Source: Actinomycetota bacterium
Lineage (GTDB): Bacteria; Actinomycetota; Aquicultoria; Subteraquimicrobiales; Subteraquimicrobiaceae
Direction of reading: 5' to 3'
NCBI GenBank assembly: GCA_030018275.1
Contig: JASEGB010000004.1
Coordinates: forward strand, 1 to 64,000
Length of the DNA stretch: 64,000 bases
A program made the translations under genes and the position numbers. This document shows, piece after piece, positions 1 to 10,485 of this stretch; position 1 is the stretch's first letter, and each line of letters starts with the position of its first letter. The notes beneath the pieces are model-generated. The model was not told the origin of the DNA. It saw only the letters and a list, made by a program, of their open reading frames with translations, and made no database searches.

Positions 1-177
1 TAAAGAATAAATTTGAAAACTAAATTTGCCAAAATTTGGAGGTTTTAAAATATTTACATTTTGATTTGTGATTTTTATTTTTGATTTTTGCATTTTGCAT
101 TGACCTGGATAAACAGCATGCTGGAAGGAACTCCTATGAACGAATTATGTCCAGGGTTAAAGCTCATTTTTGTGGAA
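1..177. other. Non-coding stretch downstream of pyrD
   Basis: I see no gene here. It is AT-rich and contains repeated GATTTTT-like words. Bases 120-165 contain, on the minus strand, a CCTGGACATAATTCG string similar to the end of the TAGACATAA repeat family found elsewhere in the window. No clear terminator hairpin was seen, and no pyrF or pyrE follows pyrD within the window. Confidence 0.4.
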
Positions 178-1101
178 CTAATCTATCCTTACTTTCCCCA
201 CAATCTCCCAAATGGCTTCAAACCCTTTTTCTTCTAAGAACTTTTCCAACCCCCTGATGATTTCGATGGTTATCTGAGGATTGATTAAATTGGCCGTTCC
301 AATGGCGATCGCCGTTGCTCCCGCCAGAAAAAACTCGATTGCATCCTTCACACTCGCAATTCCGCCCATACCTATGATGGGAATATCGATGGCCTGGGCA
401 ACTTGCCAAACCATCCTTATGGCTATGGGTTTTATAGCCGGACCGGAAAGACCTCCAATAATGCTCGCCAATTCCGGACGGAAAGTTTCCACATCTATAC
501 ACATTCCCAAGAGGGTATTGATCAGTGATACACCATCAGCTCCTGCAATCTCGACAGACCTGGCTATCTTGACGATGTCGGTGACATTTGGGGTGAGCTT
601 GACGATGAGGGGTAAATTGGTCACCCTCCTTACCTCGGTGACAACCTTCGATGCTGATCTTGAACTGGAACCGAAGATTGCTCCACCCTTTTTCACGTTG
701 GGGCAGGAGATATTGAGCTCGATTCCGGAGATCCCATGCACCTGATTTAGCCTATCGCAGACGGCGACGTACTCATCGATGGTGCTCCCTGCAACATTGA
801 CGATAATTGGAACATTATAATTTCTAAGATATGGCAAATCCTCTTGAACGAAGCGATCGACACCCTTATTTTGAAGTCCTATGGAGTTAAGAATACCAGA
901 GGCGGTTTCGCACATTCGGGGAGGTGGATTACCCCTTTGTTCCTTCAGAGTAATACTTTTAACCACAATCGCCCCCAGCTTACTTAAGTCTATGAACTGG
1001 GCATACTCCCAGCCGCAACCAAAGGGTCCCGAAGCGTTCATCACCGGATTCTTCATTTTAATTCCAGCTAAATCTATACTCAAATCTGGTTTCATACCCA
1101 A
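178..1101 (-). CDS. pyrD: Dihydroorotate dehydrogenase B, catalytic subunit
   Basis: FMN flavoprotein that oxidises dihydroorotate to orotate in de novo UMP synthesis. The class 1B form passes its electrons to PyrK. At 307 residues it has the usual length. Visible are the N-terminal MNASGPFG loop (about 21-28), NISCPNVK near residue 130 carrying the cysteine used as catalytic base in class 1 enzymes, and C-terminal GGIASVKDA and GATAIAIGTA phosphate-binding stretches. It is the last gene of the pyr operon, about 20 bases after pyrK, which supports assignment to the PyrK-dependent class. The start is either TTG at 1101 (AAAGG six bases upstream) or the ATG two codons later. The family call is certain, the start is not. 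Confidence 0.96.
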   Translation of the reverse strand: MGMKPDLSIDLAGIKMKNPVMNASGPFGCGWEYAQFIDLSKLGAIVVKSITLKEQRGNPPPRMCETASGILNSIGLQNKGVDRFVQEDLPYLRNYNVPIIVNVAGSTIDEYVAVCDRLNQVHGISGIELNISCPNVKKGGAIFGSSSRSASKVVTEVRRVTNLPLIVKLTPNVTDIVKIARSVEIAGADGVSLINTLLGMCIDVETFRPELASIIGGLSGPAIKPIAIRMVWQVAQAIDIPIIGMGGIASVKDAIEFFLAGATAIAIGTANLINPQITIEIIRGLEKFLEEKGFEAIWEIVGKVRID

Positions 1102-1122
1102 TCACAACCTTTAACCTTGAAC

Positions 1123-1890
1123 CTACCACACGATCTCAGTTGCATCAAAGACCGGACCATCGATACAAACTCTCTTGTAACCATCCCTCGTATCGCAAAC
1201 ACAGGAAAGACAGGCACCAATTCCACACCCCATGCGCCTTTCCATGGAAACTTGGGCGGGAATTTCAAATTCCGAGGAAATTTCGGCGACTTCCTTTAGC
1301 ATTTCTTCAGGACCACAAGCATAGATGCAATCGGGCTTACACTCTTTGATTGCCACATGTAGAAGATCCGTGACAAGACCCTTGTGGCCAATGCTTCCAT
1401 CCTCCGTAGCCAGAAAGATTTTTCTGGCTATCCTCTTTAAATACATGAAATAGAGTAATCTCTCTCTAGTTGCCGCTCCCTGGAGGATATAGAGCCTAAT
1501 CCTTTGTAAATCGATTTCTTCTATCAGAGACACCAAGGGGGCAATCCCCATTCCTCCGGCGACAAGTATGGTGCTTTTGAGACCATCATCGATGGTAAAG
1601 CCACTTCCCATGGGACCGATGATGTCCAGAATCTCATGAGGGTGAAGTTGAGCCAGGCAGGAGGTCCCCTTGCCCACAACCTTGAAGAGTATCTCGAAGG
1701 TATCCGGACCCAGAATTCGATGGATGCTGAAGGGACGGCGAAGAATGAAATTTCTATTCTCTCCGCATTTAACGTGGATAAATTGTCCAGGTTTGGCTCT
1801 GGAAGCAATTTCGCGACAAAAAAATCTTAAGGTATAAATCCCCGGTGCTATTTGTTCCTTTAAAAGAACGTGCGCTTTCACTTGGAACAT
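1123..1890 (-). CDS. pyrK: Dihydroorotate dehydrogenase B, electron transfer subunit
   Basis: Ferredoxin-reductase-like subunit that takes electrons from PyrD and passes them to NAD+ through FAD and a [2Fe-2S] cluster. The 255-residue protein shows the FAD-binding RPFSIH motif (about residue 53), a nucleotide-binding [11 protein letters not shown] segment (about 112-122), and near the C terminus the cysteine pattern [10 protein letters not shown]...C with a fourth cysteine in RVCIDGP, as expected for the iron-sulphur centre. Its ATG lies 13 bases inside the end of carB, so the two genes are translationally coupled. The PyrK-PyrD pair is typical of anaerobes and Gram-positive bacteria. Confidence 0.95.
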   Translation of the reverse strand: MFQVKAHVLLKEQIAPGIYTLRFFCREIASRAKPGQFIHVKCGENRNFILRRPFSIHRILGPDTFEILFKVVGKGTSCLAQLHPHEILDIIGPMGSGFTIDDGLKSTILVAGGMGIAPLVSLIEEIDLQRIRLYILQGAATRERLLYFMYLKRIARKIFLATEDGSIGHKGLVTDLLHVAIKECKPDCIYACGPEEMLKEVAEISSEFEIPAQVSMERRMGCGIGACLSCVCDTRDGYKRVCIDGPVFDATEIVW

Positions 1891-4800
1891 TTCTTTTCCT
1901 CCACAGCCGAAGCTGATTCGGTCTTGGTTTCTAGGAGAAATTCTTCAATGTGATAATCTTGAATGGCTTTAACGGCGATGTCGCCAACTATCATGGCCTC
2001 AATCCCCTTGATAGCTGCAGAAGCTCCTGCAATGGTGGTGATGCATGGAATACCATAGGCTGATGTAGTGGTTCGAATATAATATCCATCCGTTCGAGGA
2101 CCTTTGCCCCAAGGGGTATTGATCACTAGGTCGATCTCCCCGTTCTTTATCAGATCTACCACATTGGGGCGACCCTCCCGAACCTTCAAAACTTCTTTGA
2201 CCTTAACACCACTCTGGGTGAGCACCTCCGCTGTCCCCTTGGTGGAGACGATCTCAAAACCCAATTCCGCGAGTTTCTTGGCGATGTGAACTATGGCTTT
2301 TTTATCTCTATTGCGAACGCTTATAAAGATAGTGCCCTTTGTTGGTAGAGGCACGCCTGCACCCATCTGAGCTTTAGCGAAAGCCTGCCCGAAGCCTTGA
2401 TCTATTCCCATAACTTCGCCAGTGGATTTCATCTCTGGTCCCAAGACCGTGTCCACCTCTGGGAATCTTCCAAAGGGAAGGACAACTTCCTTAATGGCAA
2501 TGTGCTTTAATTCATGGCGTTCTTCGTAGCCTAACTCTTTGAGAGTTCTCCCAACCATGGCTCGAGCTGCAAGTTTAGCCAGAGGTATGCCCGTTGCCTT
2601 ACTCACGTATGGCACCGTTCTAGAAGCTCGAGGATTAACTTCAAGCACATAGAGAGTTCCATCCTTTATGGCGTACTGGATGTTGATCAGTCCCACAACA
2701 TTTAAAACTCTGGCCAGAGTGCGGGTACACTCCTTAATCTCCTCAATTTGATGATCAGTTATAGAAAGTGGGGGTATCACGCAGGCACTATCCCCCGAGT
2801 GGATTCCAGCTTCCTCTATGTGCTCCATGATTCCCCCTATGAATATGGTTTCTCCATCGGACACCGCGTCGACATCGATCTCTACCGCATCCTCAAGAAA
2901 TTTATCGAGCAAAATGGGGTGTTCCGGCGAAGCCTTGACCGCCGAGGCGATATAACCATCGAGCATTTCCTCTGAGTAGACAATTTCCATGGCCCGACCA
3001 CCAAGGACGTAAGATGGGCGAACCAGTAAAGGATATCCTATTCCTCGGGCGACCTTTAACGCTTCTTTAAAAGAGGTTGCCGTGCCATGAGGTGGTTGGT
3101 TTATCCCTAACTTCCTCAACAATGCTCCGAATCTCTTTCTATCCTCGGCGAGATCGATGCTATCAGGTGAAGTACCTAGGATTTTGACTCCAGCTTTCTC
3201 CAGAGGAACAGCCAGTTTTAGAGGCGTTTGTCCACCAAATTGAAGGATGACCCCTTTGGGTTTCTCTGCTCCAACGATGTTCAAAGCATCCTCCAAGGTA
3301 AGAGGCTCAAAATAGAGTCTATCGGAGGTATCATAGTCTGTGGAAACCGTCTCTGGATTGCAGTTGATCATGATGGTCTCAAAACCTTCTTCCTTGAGAG
3401 CAAAAGCGGCATGGACGCAACAATAATCAAATTCTATTCCCTGACCAATGCGATTGGGACCGCTTCCGAAAATGGCTATCTTTGGCTTAGTTGATGGTCT
3501 AATCTCACTCTCAACCTCATATGTAGAGTAATAGTATGGTGTGTACGCCTCAAACTCAGCTGCACAGGTATCAACGAGCTTAAAAGTGGGAGTAATTCCA
3601 GAATCTTTTCTTTTCTCGCGAACTGCCTCCTCGGTCGACCCCGTAAGGTAAGCAATTTGAACATCTGAAAAACCATGCCTTTTTGCTTGTTTAAGAAGCT
3701 CCTTGGGAAGGGTTTTCAAATTATACTTCGAGATTTCTTGCTCCACTAGGACAATTTCTTGAATTTGGTACAGGAACCAGGGATCGATTTTGGTCAGCTC
3801 ATAGACCTCTTCAACGGACATTCCCATGGATAGAGCATATTTAATGTAAAAGATTCGATCTTGAGTGGGAACGGCTAATTTTTGATGGACTTGCTCCTCG
3901 ATAATCTCCTCGCGCCCGTCAGCCCCCAAACCATATCTATCGATTTCCAGAGATCTAATGGCCTTCTGAAGTGCTTCTTTGAAGGTTCGCCCGATGGACA
4001 TCGCTTCTCCCACGGATTTCATCTTCGTGGTGAGGCGTGCATCGGCTTCGGGAAATTTCTCAAAAGTCCATCTTGGGATCTTTACCACCACATAGTCTAT
4101 GGTCGGTTCAAAGCAAGCCGGAGTCTCCTTGGTGATATCATTTGGAATTTCATCCAGAGTGTATCCCACAGCAAGCTTAGCAGCGATTTTGGCGATGGGA
4201 AAACCGGTAGCCTTGGAAGCAAGGGCTGAACTTCGAGAAACCCTGGGATTCATTTCAATGACCACCAGACGCCCTGTTTCGGGATGAACAGCAAACTGGA
4301 TGTTGGATCCACCGGTTTCCACCCCTATCTCCCTCATGATGGCGATGGCAGCGTCTCGAAGTTGCTGATATTCCTTATCGGTCAGGGTTTGAGCAGGAGC
4401 AACGGTGATGCTATCTCCGGTGTGGATCCCCATGGGATCAAAATTCTCGATGGGACAGACGATGACCACGTTGTCCTTGAGATCTCTCATCACCTCTAGC
4501 TCGTATTCCTTCCAACCGATCACCGACTCCTCGATTAAAACTTCATTTATGGGGCTGAGCATGAGACCCGTAGAAACAATATTTCTAAACTCCTCCAGAT
4601 TATAAGCGATGCCTCCACCGGTCCCACTCAGAGTGAAACTGGGTCGAATGACTATGGGAAAACCGATATCCTCCACAATTCTTAAAGCTTCACTTAAGCT
4701 ATAGGCAAAACCGCTGCGGGGTAGGTCCAGTCCAATTCTACTCATTGCCTTTTTGAACAAGCTTCTATCCTCAGCCTTTTTAATTACCTCGAGTTTCGCT

Positions 4801-5150
4801 CCAATGAGCTCAACTCCAAATCGATGAAGCACGCCACTTTCAGCGAGAGCAACGGCGGTATTAAGTCCCGTTTGACCACCCAACGTTGGTAGCAAAGCAT
4901 CGGGTTTTTCCTTTTCAATTATCTTTTCTACGACCTCCGGTGTTATGGGCTCAATGTAGGTTCTATCGGCGAACTCGGGGTCGGTCATGATGGTTGCCGG
5001 ATTGGAATTGACCAGGATGACTTTGAATCCATCCTGCTTTAAAACCTTACAAGCCTGGGTCCCCGAATAATCAAATTCGCAAGCCTGTCCAATGATGATG
5101 GGTCCCGAGCCAATTATCAAGATTTTTTTAATATCCGTTCTTCGAGGCAT
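1878..5150 (-). CDS. carB: Carbamoyl-phosphate synthase large subunit
   Basis: Makes carbamoyl phosphate from bicarbonate, ammonia delivered by CarA, and two ATP; it feeds PyrB here and arginine synthesis generally. At 1090 residues it is full length. Two homologous ATP-grasp halves are visible: the first opens with [22 protein letters not shown], the second with [22 protein letters not shown] near residue 555, and each half has an EMNPR or EVNPR metal-binding motif. The last 150 residues form the methylglyoxal-synthase-like regulatory domain, with VINTPWGKG. The extreme tail is lysine/glutamate-rich. carB lies downstream of carA, but 234 bases holding a repeat separate them, the only large gap in the operon. 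Confidence 0.97.
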   Translation of the reverse strand: MPRRTDIKKILIIGSGPIIIGQACEFDYSGTQACKVLKQDGFKVILVNSNPATIMTDPEFADRTYIEPITPEVVEKIIEKEKPDALLPTLGGQTGLNTAVALAESGVLHRFGVELIGAKLEVIKKAEDRSLFKKAMSRIGLDLPRSGFAYSLSEALRIVEDIGFPIVIRPSFTLSGTGGGIAYNLEEFRNIVSTGLMLSPINEVLIEESVIGWKEYELEVMRDLKDNVVIVCPIENFDPMGIHTGDSITVAPAQTLTDKEYQQLRDAAIAIMREIGVETGGSNIQFAVHPETGRLVVIEMNPRVSRSSALASKATGFPIAKIAAKLAVGYTLDEIPNDITKETPACFEPTIDYVVVKIPRWTFEKFPEADARLTTKMKSVGEAMSIGRTFKEALQKAIRSLEIDRYGLGADGREEIIEEQVHQKLAVPTQDRIFYIKYALSMGMSVEEVYELTKIDPWFLYQIQEIVLVEQEISKYNLKTLPKELLKQAKRHGFSDVQIAYLTGSTEEAVREKRKDSGITPTFKLVDTCAAEFEAYTPYYYSTYEVESEIRPSTKPKIAIFGSGPNRIGQGIEFDYCCVHAAFALKEEGFETIMINCNPETVSTDYDTSDRLYFEPLTLEDALNIVGAEKPKGVILQFGGQTPLKLAVPLEKAGVKILGTSPDSIDLAEDRKRFGALLRKLGINQPPHGTATSFKEALKVARGIGYPLLVRPSYVLGGRAMEIVYSEEMLDGYIASAVKASPEHPILLDKFLEDAVEIDVDAVSDGETIFIGGIMEHIEEAGIHSGDSACVIPPLSITDHQIEEIKECTRTLARVLNVVGLINIQYAIKDGTLYVLEVNPRASRTVPYVSKATGIPLAKLAARAMVGRTLKELGYEERHELKHIAIKEVVLPFGRFPEVDTVLGPEMKSTGEVMGIDQGFGQAFAKAQMGAGVPLPTKGTIFISVRNRDKKAIVHIAKKLAELGFEIVSTKGTAEVLTQSGVKVKEVLKVREGRPNVVDLIKNGEIDLVINTPWGKGPRTDGYYIRTTTSAYGIPCITTIAGASAAIKGIEAMIVGDIAVKAIQDYHIEEFLLETKTESASAVEEKKCSK

Positions 5151-5167
5151 GATATATGTTCTCTCCC

Positions 5168-5394
5168 TTATGCCCTTGACATAACTCTAGAAATTAAGTT
5201 TGCAAACCCTAAATTCGAAATCCTAAATCCTAAACAAATTCAAAATCCAAATTTTTTGAAATCCTAAACCTTGTTTCATTTTGTTTTGAACTTTGGATTG
5301 TTCAACTGAGTTCACAACGAAGTTTTGGTCATTTAATATTGTTTAGAATTGGCAAAAAAAGCTTCTGCCGTAGGCGATTTATGTCTAACCTATG
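5168..5394. repeat. MITE-like repeat, TAGACATAA family, between carB and carA
   Basis: About 227 bases bounded by a left end reading TGCCCTTGACATAA and a right end reading TTATGTCTAACCTAT. These are imperfect inverted repeats shared with copies at 33859, 43784 and 58859. The interior holds tandem words of the type CCTAAATTCGAAATCC, which recur in inverse orientation near 59150. The right end overlaps carA: on the minus strand ATA GGT TAG supplies the last two residues and the stop of carA. Confidence 0.7.
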
Positions 5395-6551
5395 TTCTCT
5401 TCCTCCATTAACTTCACAAACTGCTCGAATAAGTACCTGGAATCATGGGGACCCGGTGAAGCCTCTGGATGATACTGCACAGAGTAGGCGGGAATATCCA
5501 GACATTGCAAGCCTTCCACAGTCCCATCATTCAAATTAATGTGGGTGATCTCGATGCTCCCAAACTCGGTTTCTCCTTTCCACCCACCAATTGGGATCGT
5601 CTTTCCCACACGCCATTCCCTCTCGCTAACCTTAAGAGAATTTTGATCCACGGCAAAGCCATGGTTTTGGGCCGTTATTTCAACGCCTCCTGTCAGCAGA
5701 TTTTTAACTGGCTGATTTCCGCCTCTATGACCGAACTTAAGCTTATAAGTCCTGCCCCCTAAAGCTAAGGCAAGTATCTGATGCCCCAAACAAATTCCAA
5801 AGATGGGTTTTTTGCCTAGGAGTTTTCCTGTAGTTTCAATGGCGTAAGGCACACCCGCGGGATCTCCCGGACCATTGGATAGCAAAATTCCATCGGGATT
5901 TAAGGCTAACACCTCTTCGGCCTTGGTGCTGGCGGGCACAACGGTTATCTTGCACCCTACCGTTTCAAGAGATCTTAAGATACTGCGTTTTATGCCAAAA
6001 TCAAAGGCGACGACATGAAAGTGCTTAACTCTCTTCGTTTCCCACCATATATGGGGTTTATCAGTGGTAACGTTTTTAACCAAGTCTCTGCCTATAAGTC
6101 CTGGAGATGCCTTGGCTTTCTCCACTAGGCTCTGGGTGTCCAGATCAACTGATGAAAGAACGCCTTTCATGGCTCCCTCGCTTCGAATGTGCTTGGTTAA
6201 AGCTCTGGTATCGATATCCTGAATCCCCACAATGCCGTAAGAATTAAGGAAATTTTCCAGGGAATCCTCAGCCCTCCAGTTACTATAGATTCTGGAGTAT
6301 TCTCTGACCACAAATCCCTCCACAAAGGGCCCTCGAGACTCGTAATCCTCGGAATTTACCCCGTAATTGCCGATATGAGGGTAGGTCATTGTTACTATTT
6401 GACCCGCATAGGAGGGGTCGGTCAACACCTCTTGATACCCAGTCATACTGGTGTTAAAGACGACCTCTCCTACTGCCTCACCAATTGCCCCAAAAGCTGT
6501 TCCCTCATATGTGGTTCCATCTTCCAATGCCAATATCGCCCTTTCCCTCAT
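5385..6551 (-). CDS. carA: Carbamoyl-phosphate synthase small (glutaminase) subunit
   Basis: Class I glutamine amidotransferase that releases ammonia from glutamine and channels it to CarB. The N-terminal CarA-specific domain starts [14 protein letters not shown]. The C-terminal triad is visible as the cysteine in GICLGHQ and the histidine and glutamate in HPEASPGP. I chose ATG at 6551, giving 388 residues: AGGGGA lies eight bases upstream and homology begins there. The open frame extends to a TTG at 6596 overlapping the pyrC stop, but those 15 extra residues are encoded by a degenerate TCGANNCTC direct repeat and are unlikely to be translated. The stop codon comes from the end of the adjacent repeat element. 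Confidence 0.95.
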   Translation of the reverse strand: MRERAILALEDGTTYEGTAFGAIGEAVGEVVFNTSMTGYQEVLTDPSYAGQIVTMTYPHIGNYGVNSEDYESRGPFVEGFVVREYSRIYSNWRAEDSLENFLNSYGIVGIQDIDTRALTKHIRSEGAMKGVLSSVDLDTQSLVEKAKASPGLIGRDLVKNVTTDKPHIWWETKRVKHFHVVAFDFGIKRSILRSLETVGCKITVVPASTKAEEVLALNPDGILLSNGPGDPAGVPYAIETTGKLLGKKPIFGICLGHQILALALGGRTYKLKFGHRGGNQPVKNLLTGGVEITAQNHGFAVDQNSLKVSEREWRVGKTIPIGGWKGETEFGSIEITHINLNDGTVEGLQCLDIPAYSVQYHPEASPGPHDSRYLFEQFVKLMEEENIG

Positions 6552-6592
6552 ATCACTATCCCCTAATGTCTTCGACTCTCGTCCCTCGATTC

Positions 6593-7921
6593 TCAATGCT
6601 CGACCCTCGACTCTATTCCGTAACCTTTGACGATATTACCTTCCCTTATAACTATCTCCCCCGCCACTAAAACATATTTCACAATACCATTCAATTCCCA
6701 ACCGTGGAAGGGGGAATTTTTGCTCTTGGATTCAAATTTGTCGATATCAACCTTAAGTTTAGATTTGTGATCAAATATGGTGATATCAGCATCACTTCCT
6801 ATGGATAAACTTCCCTTGTGAATTCCTAGAGTATTTGCGGGATTTATCGCTAACTTTGCGATCAACCGCGGCAAATCAAGCACGCCAGTTTCCACGACCT
6901 TGGTGAGCATCAAGGGAAGGGTCGTTTCAAGCCCCACAATTCCAAATGGAGCGTGGTCAAACTCCCTCTCCTTTTCATGCAGCGCATGTGGAGCGTGATC
7001 GCTGGCAATGGCATCAATTGTCCCATCGGAAAGTCCCTTCAAAAGTGCCTGCACATCTCGCTGGGATCTGAGCGGGGGATTCACCTTAAAATTAGTGTCG
7101 AAATTCATTAAAGCCTTGTCAGTGAGTACCAAATGATGAGGAGTAACATCGCAAGTCACCCGAATTCCCGCCTTTTTAGCCATGCGGATTAAAGCTACGG
7201 TCCCCTCCGTACTAACATGGGCTATATGAAGTCTTCCCCCAGTTACCCCAGCTAGAATAATATCTCGAGCGACCATGACCTCTTCAGCAGCCGCTGGGAT
7301 GCCTTTCAATCCAAGCAGTGTGGAATAAAAACCTTCATTCATCTGACCATGGAAAGAAAGATTTTTGTCTTCCGAATGAGCAATCAGTGGGATGTTAAAC
7401 ATTCGTGAATATTCAAAGGCTCTCCTCATCACCTCGGCATTCATCACCGACTCTCCGTCATCCGAGAAAGCCACCGCACCTGCTTTAACCAACTCGCCCA
7501 TCTCAGCGAGTTCTTTACCCTTTAAACCCTTGGTGATGGCAGCGACTGGAAAGATACTGGCCATTCCCTCTTCTCTGGATTTCTCCAGTATCATCTCGAT
7601 CACAGATGCTGTATCGGCAACTGGATTTGTGTTTGGCATGCAAGCAACGGAGGTGAAACCACCTTTAATAGCGGCTCGGGTGCCAGTTCTTATGGTTTCC
7701 TCATCCTCTCTACCGGGTTCACGTAGGTGGACATGCATATCTATGAGACCAGGTGTTACAATCATATCCCTGGCCTCAATAGTTTCAGCATCCTCTGCCG
7801 CTAAATTCTCCGCAATGCTCATTATCTTTCCATTTTTAACCAGAATATCCAAGGTGGCATCAACTTCATTTGCGGGGTCGATGACTCTCCCCCCTCTTAT
7901 TAGCACCTTAGACACTCTCAC
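6593..7921 (-). CDS. pyrC: Dihydroorotase
   Basis: Zinc amidohydrolase that cyclises carbamoyl aspartate to dihydroorotate. At 442 residues it matches the long type I dihydroorotases of Gram-positive bacteria. Metal-ligand motifs are visible: [10 protein letters not shown] (about residues 61-70), histidines in LIAHSED and HIAHVSTEG, and the aspartate in ASDHAPH (about 309-314). The start is GTG at 7921, 14 bases inside the end of pyrB, so the genes overlap. The last six residues are encoded by a short TCGANNCTC direct-repeat tract that continues into the gap before carA. Confidence 0.96.
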   Translation of the reverse strand: MRVSKVLIRGGRVIDPANEVDATLDILVKNGKIMSIAENLAAEDAETIEARDMIVTPGLIDMHVHLREPGREDEETIRTGTRAAIKGGFTSVACMPNTNPVADTASVIEMILEKSREEGMASIFPVAAITKGLKGKELAEMGELVKAGAVAFSDDGESVMNAEVMRRAFEYSRMFNIPLIAHSEDKNLSFHGQMNEGFYSTLLGLKGIPAAAEEVMVARDIILAGVTGGRLHIAHVSTEGTVALIRMAKKAGIRVTCDVTPHHLVLTDKALMNFDTNFKVNPPLRSQRDVQALLKGLSDGTIDAIASDHAPHALHEKEREFDHAPFGIVGLETTLPLMLTKVVETGVLDLPRLIAKLAINPANTLGIHKGSLSIGSDADITIFDHKSKLKVDIDKFESKSKNSPFHGWELNGIVKYVLVAGEIVIREGNIVKGYGIESRVEH

Positions 7922-8849
7922 CGCCCCCTATAAGCAAGTATAGTATGGCCATCCTCACCGCCACTCCATTCGTTACCTGATCCGTCATCACCGATTGGGG
8001 GAGATCTGCAACTTCAGAGGTTATTTCTATCCCTCGATTCATGGGTCCCGGATGCATAATGAGTGCGTTTTCCCTAGCCCTTGTGATCCTCGCCATATTC
8101 AAACCGAACAGCGTTGTGTACTCTCTCAAAGAGGGAAAGAGATTTTCCGTTTGACGTTCGAGTTGCATCCTCAGGCAGTAGACGACGTCGACCTCTTTTA
8201 TGACCTCATCGAGATTATAGCTTACATCCACGCCGAAGGCCTCGATGTTCACTGGGAGTAAAGTAGGTGGAGCAACCAGGGTAACCTTTGCTCCCATCTT
8301 TGTGAAAGCCAGAATATTGGAGCGCGCTACCCGACTGTGAGCGATGTCACCAACTATGGCTACATACAAGTCCTCGATTCTTCCAAGTTTCTCCCTGATG
8401 GTGAACAAATCGAGGAGGGCCTGTGTGGGGTGTTCGTGAGCTCCGTCTCCTGCATTTACTACTCCGCATCTGACCAGCCTGGCTAAAAGATGCGGTGCCC
8501 CGGCGGCGGAATGCCTGATGATTACAAGGTCCGCATTCATGGCCTCGATGGTTTTGGCAGTATCTTTAAGACTTTCCCCCTTCACAGTGGCACTGTCTTT
8601 ACCCGAAATATTCACAACATCAGCACTCAAGCGCTTAGCGGCCAGTTCGAAGGATGTCCGTGTGCGAGTACTTGGTTCCAGAAAAAGATTGACTATTGTT
8701 CTTCCCCTTAAAGTAGGAACTTTTTTGATGGTACGAGTGGAAATCTCTTTGAAAGACTCGGCTGTATCCAGAATCAATTCGATCTCCTCGCGATTTAGTT
8801 CTCTTATTCCCAAAAGGTTCTTGCTTTTAAGCTGGATTTTAATTTTCAC
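7908..8849 (-). CDS. pyrB: Aspartate carbamoyltransferase catalytic subunit
   Basis: Condenses carbamoyl phosphate with aspartate, the committed step of pyrimidine synthesis. The 313-residue protein shows the carbamoyl-phosphate site FLEPSTRTRTSFE (about 56-68), the HPTQALLDLFTI motif (about 140-151) and MHPGPMNRG near the C terminus. No pyrI regulatory subunit is adjacent, so control is expected at transcription through PyrR, as in Bacillus. The GTG start at 8849 directly follows the pyrR stop with no spacer. Confidence 0.96.
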   Translation of the reverse strand: MKIKIQLKSKNLLGIRELNREEIELILDTAESFKEISTRTIKKVPTLRGRTIVNLFLEPSTRTRTSFELAAKRLSADVVNISGKDSATVKGESLKDTAKTIEAMNADLVIIRHSAAGAPHLLARLVRCGVVNAGDGAHEHPTQALLDLFTIREKLGRIEDLYVAIVGDIAHSRVARSNILAFTKMGAKVTLVAPPTLLPVNIEAFGVDVSYNLDEVIKEVDVVYCLRMQLERQTENLFPSLREYTTLFGLNMARITRARENALIMHPGPMNRGIEITSEVADLPQSVMTDQVTNGVAVRMAILYLLIGGGESV

Positions 8850-9500
<651 letters not shown>

Positions 9501-9513
9501 TTACCTCCTTCCT

Positions 9514-9527
9514 AGCCTCGCAGGACT
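9514..9527 (-). promoter_or_regulatory. PyrR binding loop (anti-antiterminator)
   Basis: The minus strand reads AGTCCTGCGAGGCT, a full match to the PyrR-binding consensus ARUCCNGNGAGGYU, framed by CTAG and CTAG that can close the hairpin. PyrR-UMP binding should stabilise this hairpin, free the terminator and reduce pyr expression. Confidence 0.9.
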
Positions 9528-9546
9528 AGATTTAAAGGTTTTTTTT

Positions 9547-9575
9547 ATCATAACAGAACAAGGATTTGACGTCAA
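9547..9575 (-). promoter_or_regulatory. pyr operon promoter
   Basis: On the minus strand a TTGACG -35 (9570-9575), a 17-base spacer and a TATGAT -10 (9547-9552). Predicted start near 9540 gives a leader of about 150 bases that contains the complete PyrR attenuator. Confidence 0.8.
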
Positions 9576-9649
9576 CGCTTTGCTGGAATAAAATGCTTTT
9601 AATCGTAACTGATTTGAAAATAATTGTAACAGTAATATAATTTAAGTTG

Positions 9650-9773
<124 letters not shown>

Positions 9774-9781
9774 TATTGTTG

Positions 9782-10294
9782 TTAGTACTTTGGGCTACGT
9801 GAACTGTGCATTTTCTTCCAAGATTCAAGTATCAATCTTTTTGCCCTGCTCTTTTTAATTTTTTTAGCCCAAGCTATCTCGGTACTCAACAGGTAAAGTC
9901 CTCTTTTAAGGAGTTCTCGTTCCCTCAAACTTAAATTTTTTCTATTTCTTTTACCCAAGAAATCAGCCACGGCTTCGGCAACTTCGAGTATATTTGAACT
10001 CTCTATCTTTTCAAGGCAATTAGCATACCATTTGTAATAGTCCTTATCCTTGGAGCATAGATGATTTCTTTCCTCCAGGATGCGAAGAACCTTGGGGACA
10101 TCTCGTGATGAAATAACCCTCCTTAATCCCACACTCTCCGCGCGCTCAATGGGGATCATTACCTTCATTTCCTCGGGGGATATATCTATTACGTAATATT
10201 CCTGTTCATGTCCTTGAAAATCCCCCACTATAATATCTTGAACTGTTCCAATGCCGAAATAAGGGTAGTATACCTTATCCCCGATACGATGCAC
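9782..10294 (-). CDS. carD: CarD/CdnL-family RNA polymerase-binding regulator
   Basis: CarD-family proteins bind the RNA polymerase beta subunit and stabilise promoter open complexes, notably at rRNA promoters. The 170-residue protein has the N-terminal Tudor-like module shared with TRCF (GDKVYYPYFGIGTVQDI, residues 5-21) and a basic helical C-terminal DNA-binding region with RERELLKRGLYLLSTEIAWAK. Length matches the family. The start is GTG at 10294 with AAGGTGAT upstream. It has its own consensus promoter, diverges from the nuclease gene at 10486, and converges on the 5S rRNA gene. Confidence 0.92.
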   Translation of the reverse strand: MHRIGDKVYYPYFGIGTVQDIIVGDFQGHEQEYYVIDISPEEMKVMIPIERAESVGLRRVISSRDVPKVLRILEERNHLCSKDKDYYKWYANCLEKIESSNILEVAEAVADFLGKRNRKNLSLRERELLKRGLYLLSTEIAWAKKIKKSRAKRLILESWKKMHSSRSPKY

Positions 10295-10327
10295 CTCATC
10301 ACCTTCAAATCAAATTTGATTAATTCT

Positions 10328-10356
10328 ATTATACCGCTGACAAGGAATTCTGCCAA
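10328..10356 (-). promoter_or_regulatory. carD promoter
   Basis: Minus strand TTGGCA (-35, 10351-10356), a 17-base spacer and a perfect TATAAT (-10, 10328-10333). The spacing to carD leaves a short 5' leader of about 30 bases. Confidence 0.8.
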
Positions 10357-10394
10357 AAATTTACATTCATATTTTAATGAGTGTTGAAAAAAAT

Positions 10395-10434
10395 TTGACA
10401 AAAAATTGACTCGAACATTAGTTCGTTATACAAT
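10395..10434 (+). promoter_or_regulatory. Promoter with embedded LexA (SOS) box
   Basis: TTGACT at 10406-10411, a 17-base spacer and TACAAT at 10429-10434 form a promoter; an overlapping TTGACA sits at 10395. Inside the spacer is the palindrome CGAACATTAGTTCG (10412-10425), containing the GAAC-N4-GTTC core of Gram-positive and actinobacterial LexA boxes. The central four bases do not follow the full Bacillus consensus. Placement between -35 and -10 is that expected of a repressor site. Confidence 0.65.
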
Positions 10435-10485
10435 AAATTGAGTTAATTTTACTCTTTCGCTACTAGATACTGTATAGGAGGAATT

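Noticed and set aside
2748-2975. Opposite-strand frames inside carB, ileS, mur genes and other long genes
   Set aside because: They lie wholly within genes with strong family motifs, lack ribosome binding sites and show shadow composition.
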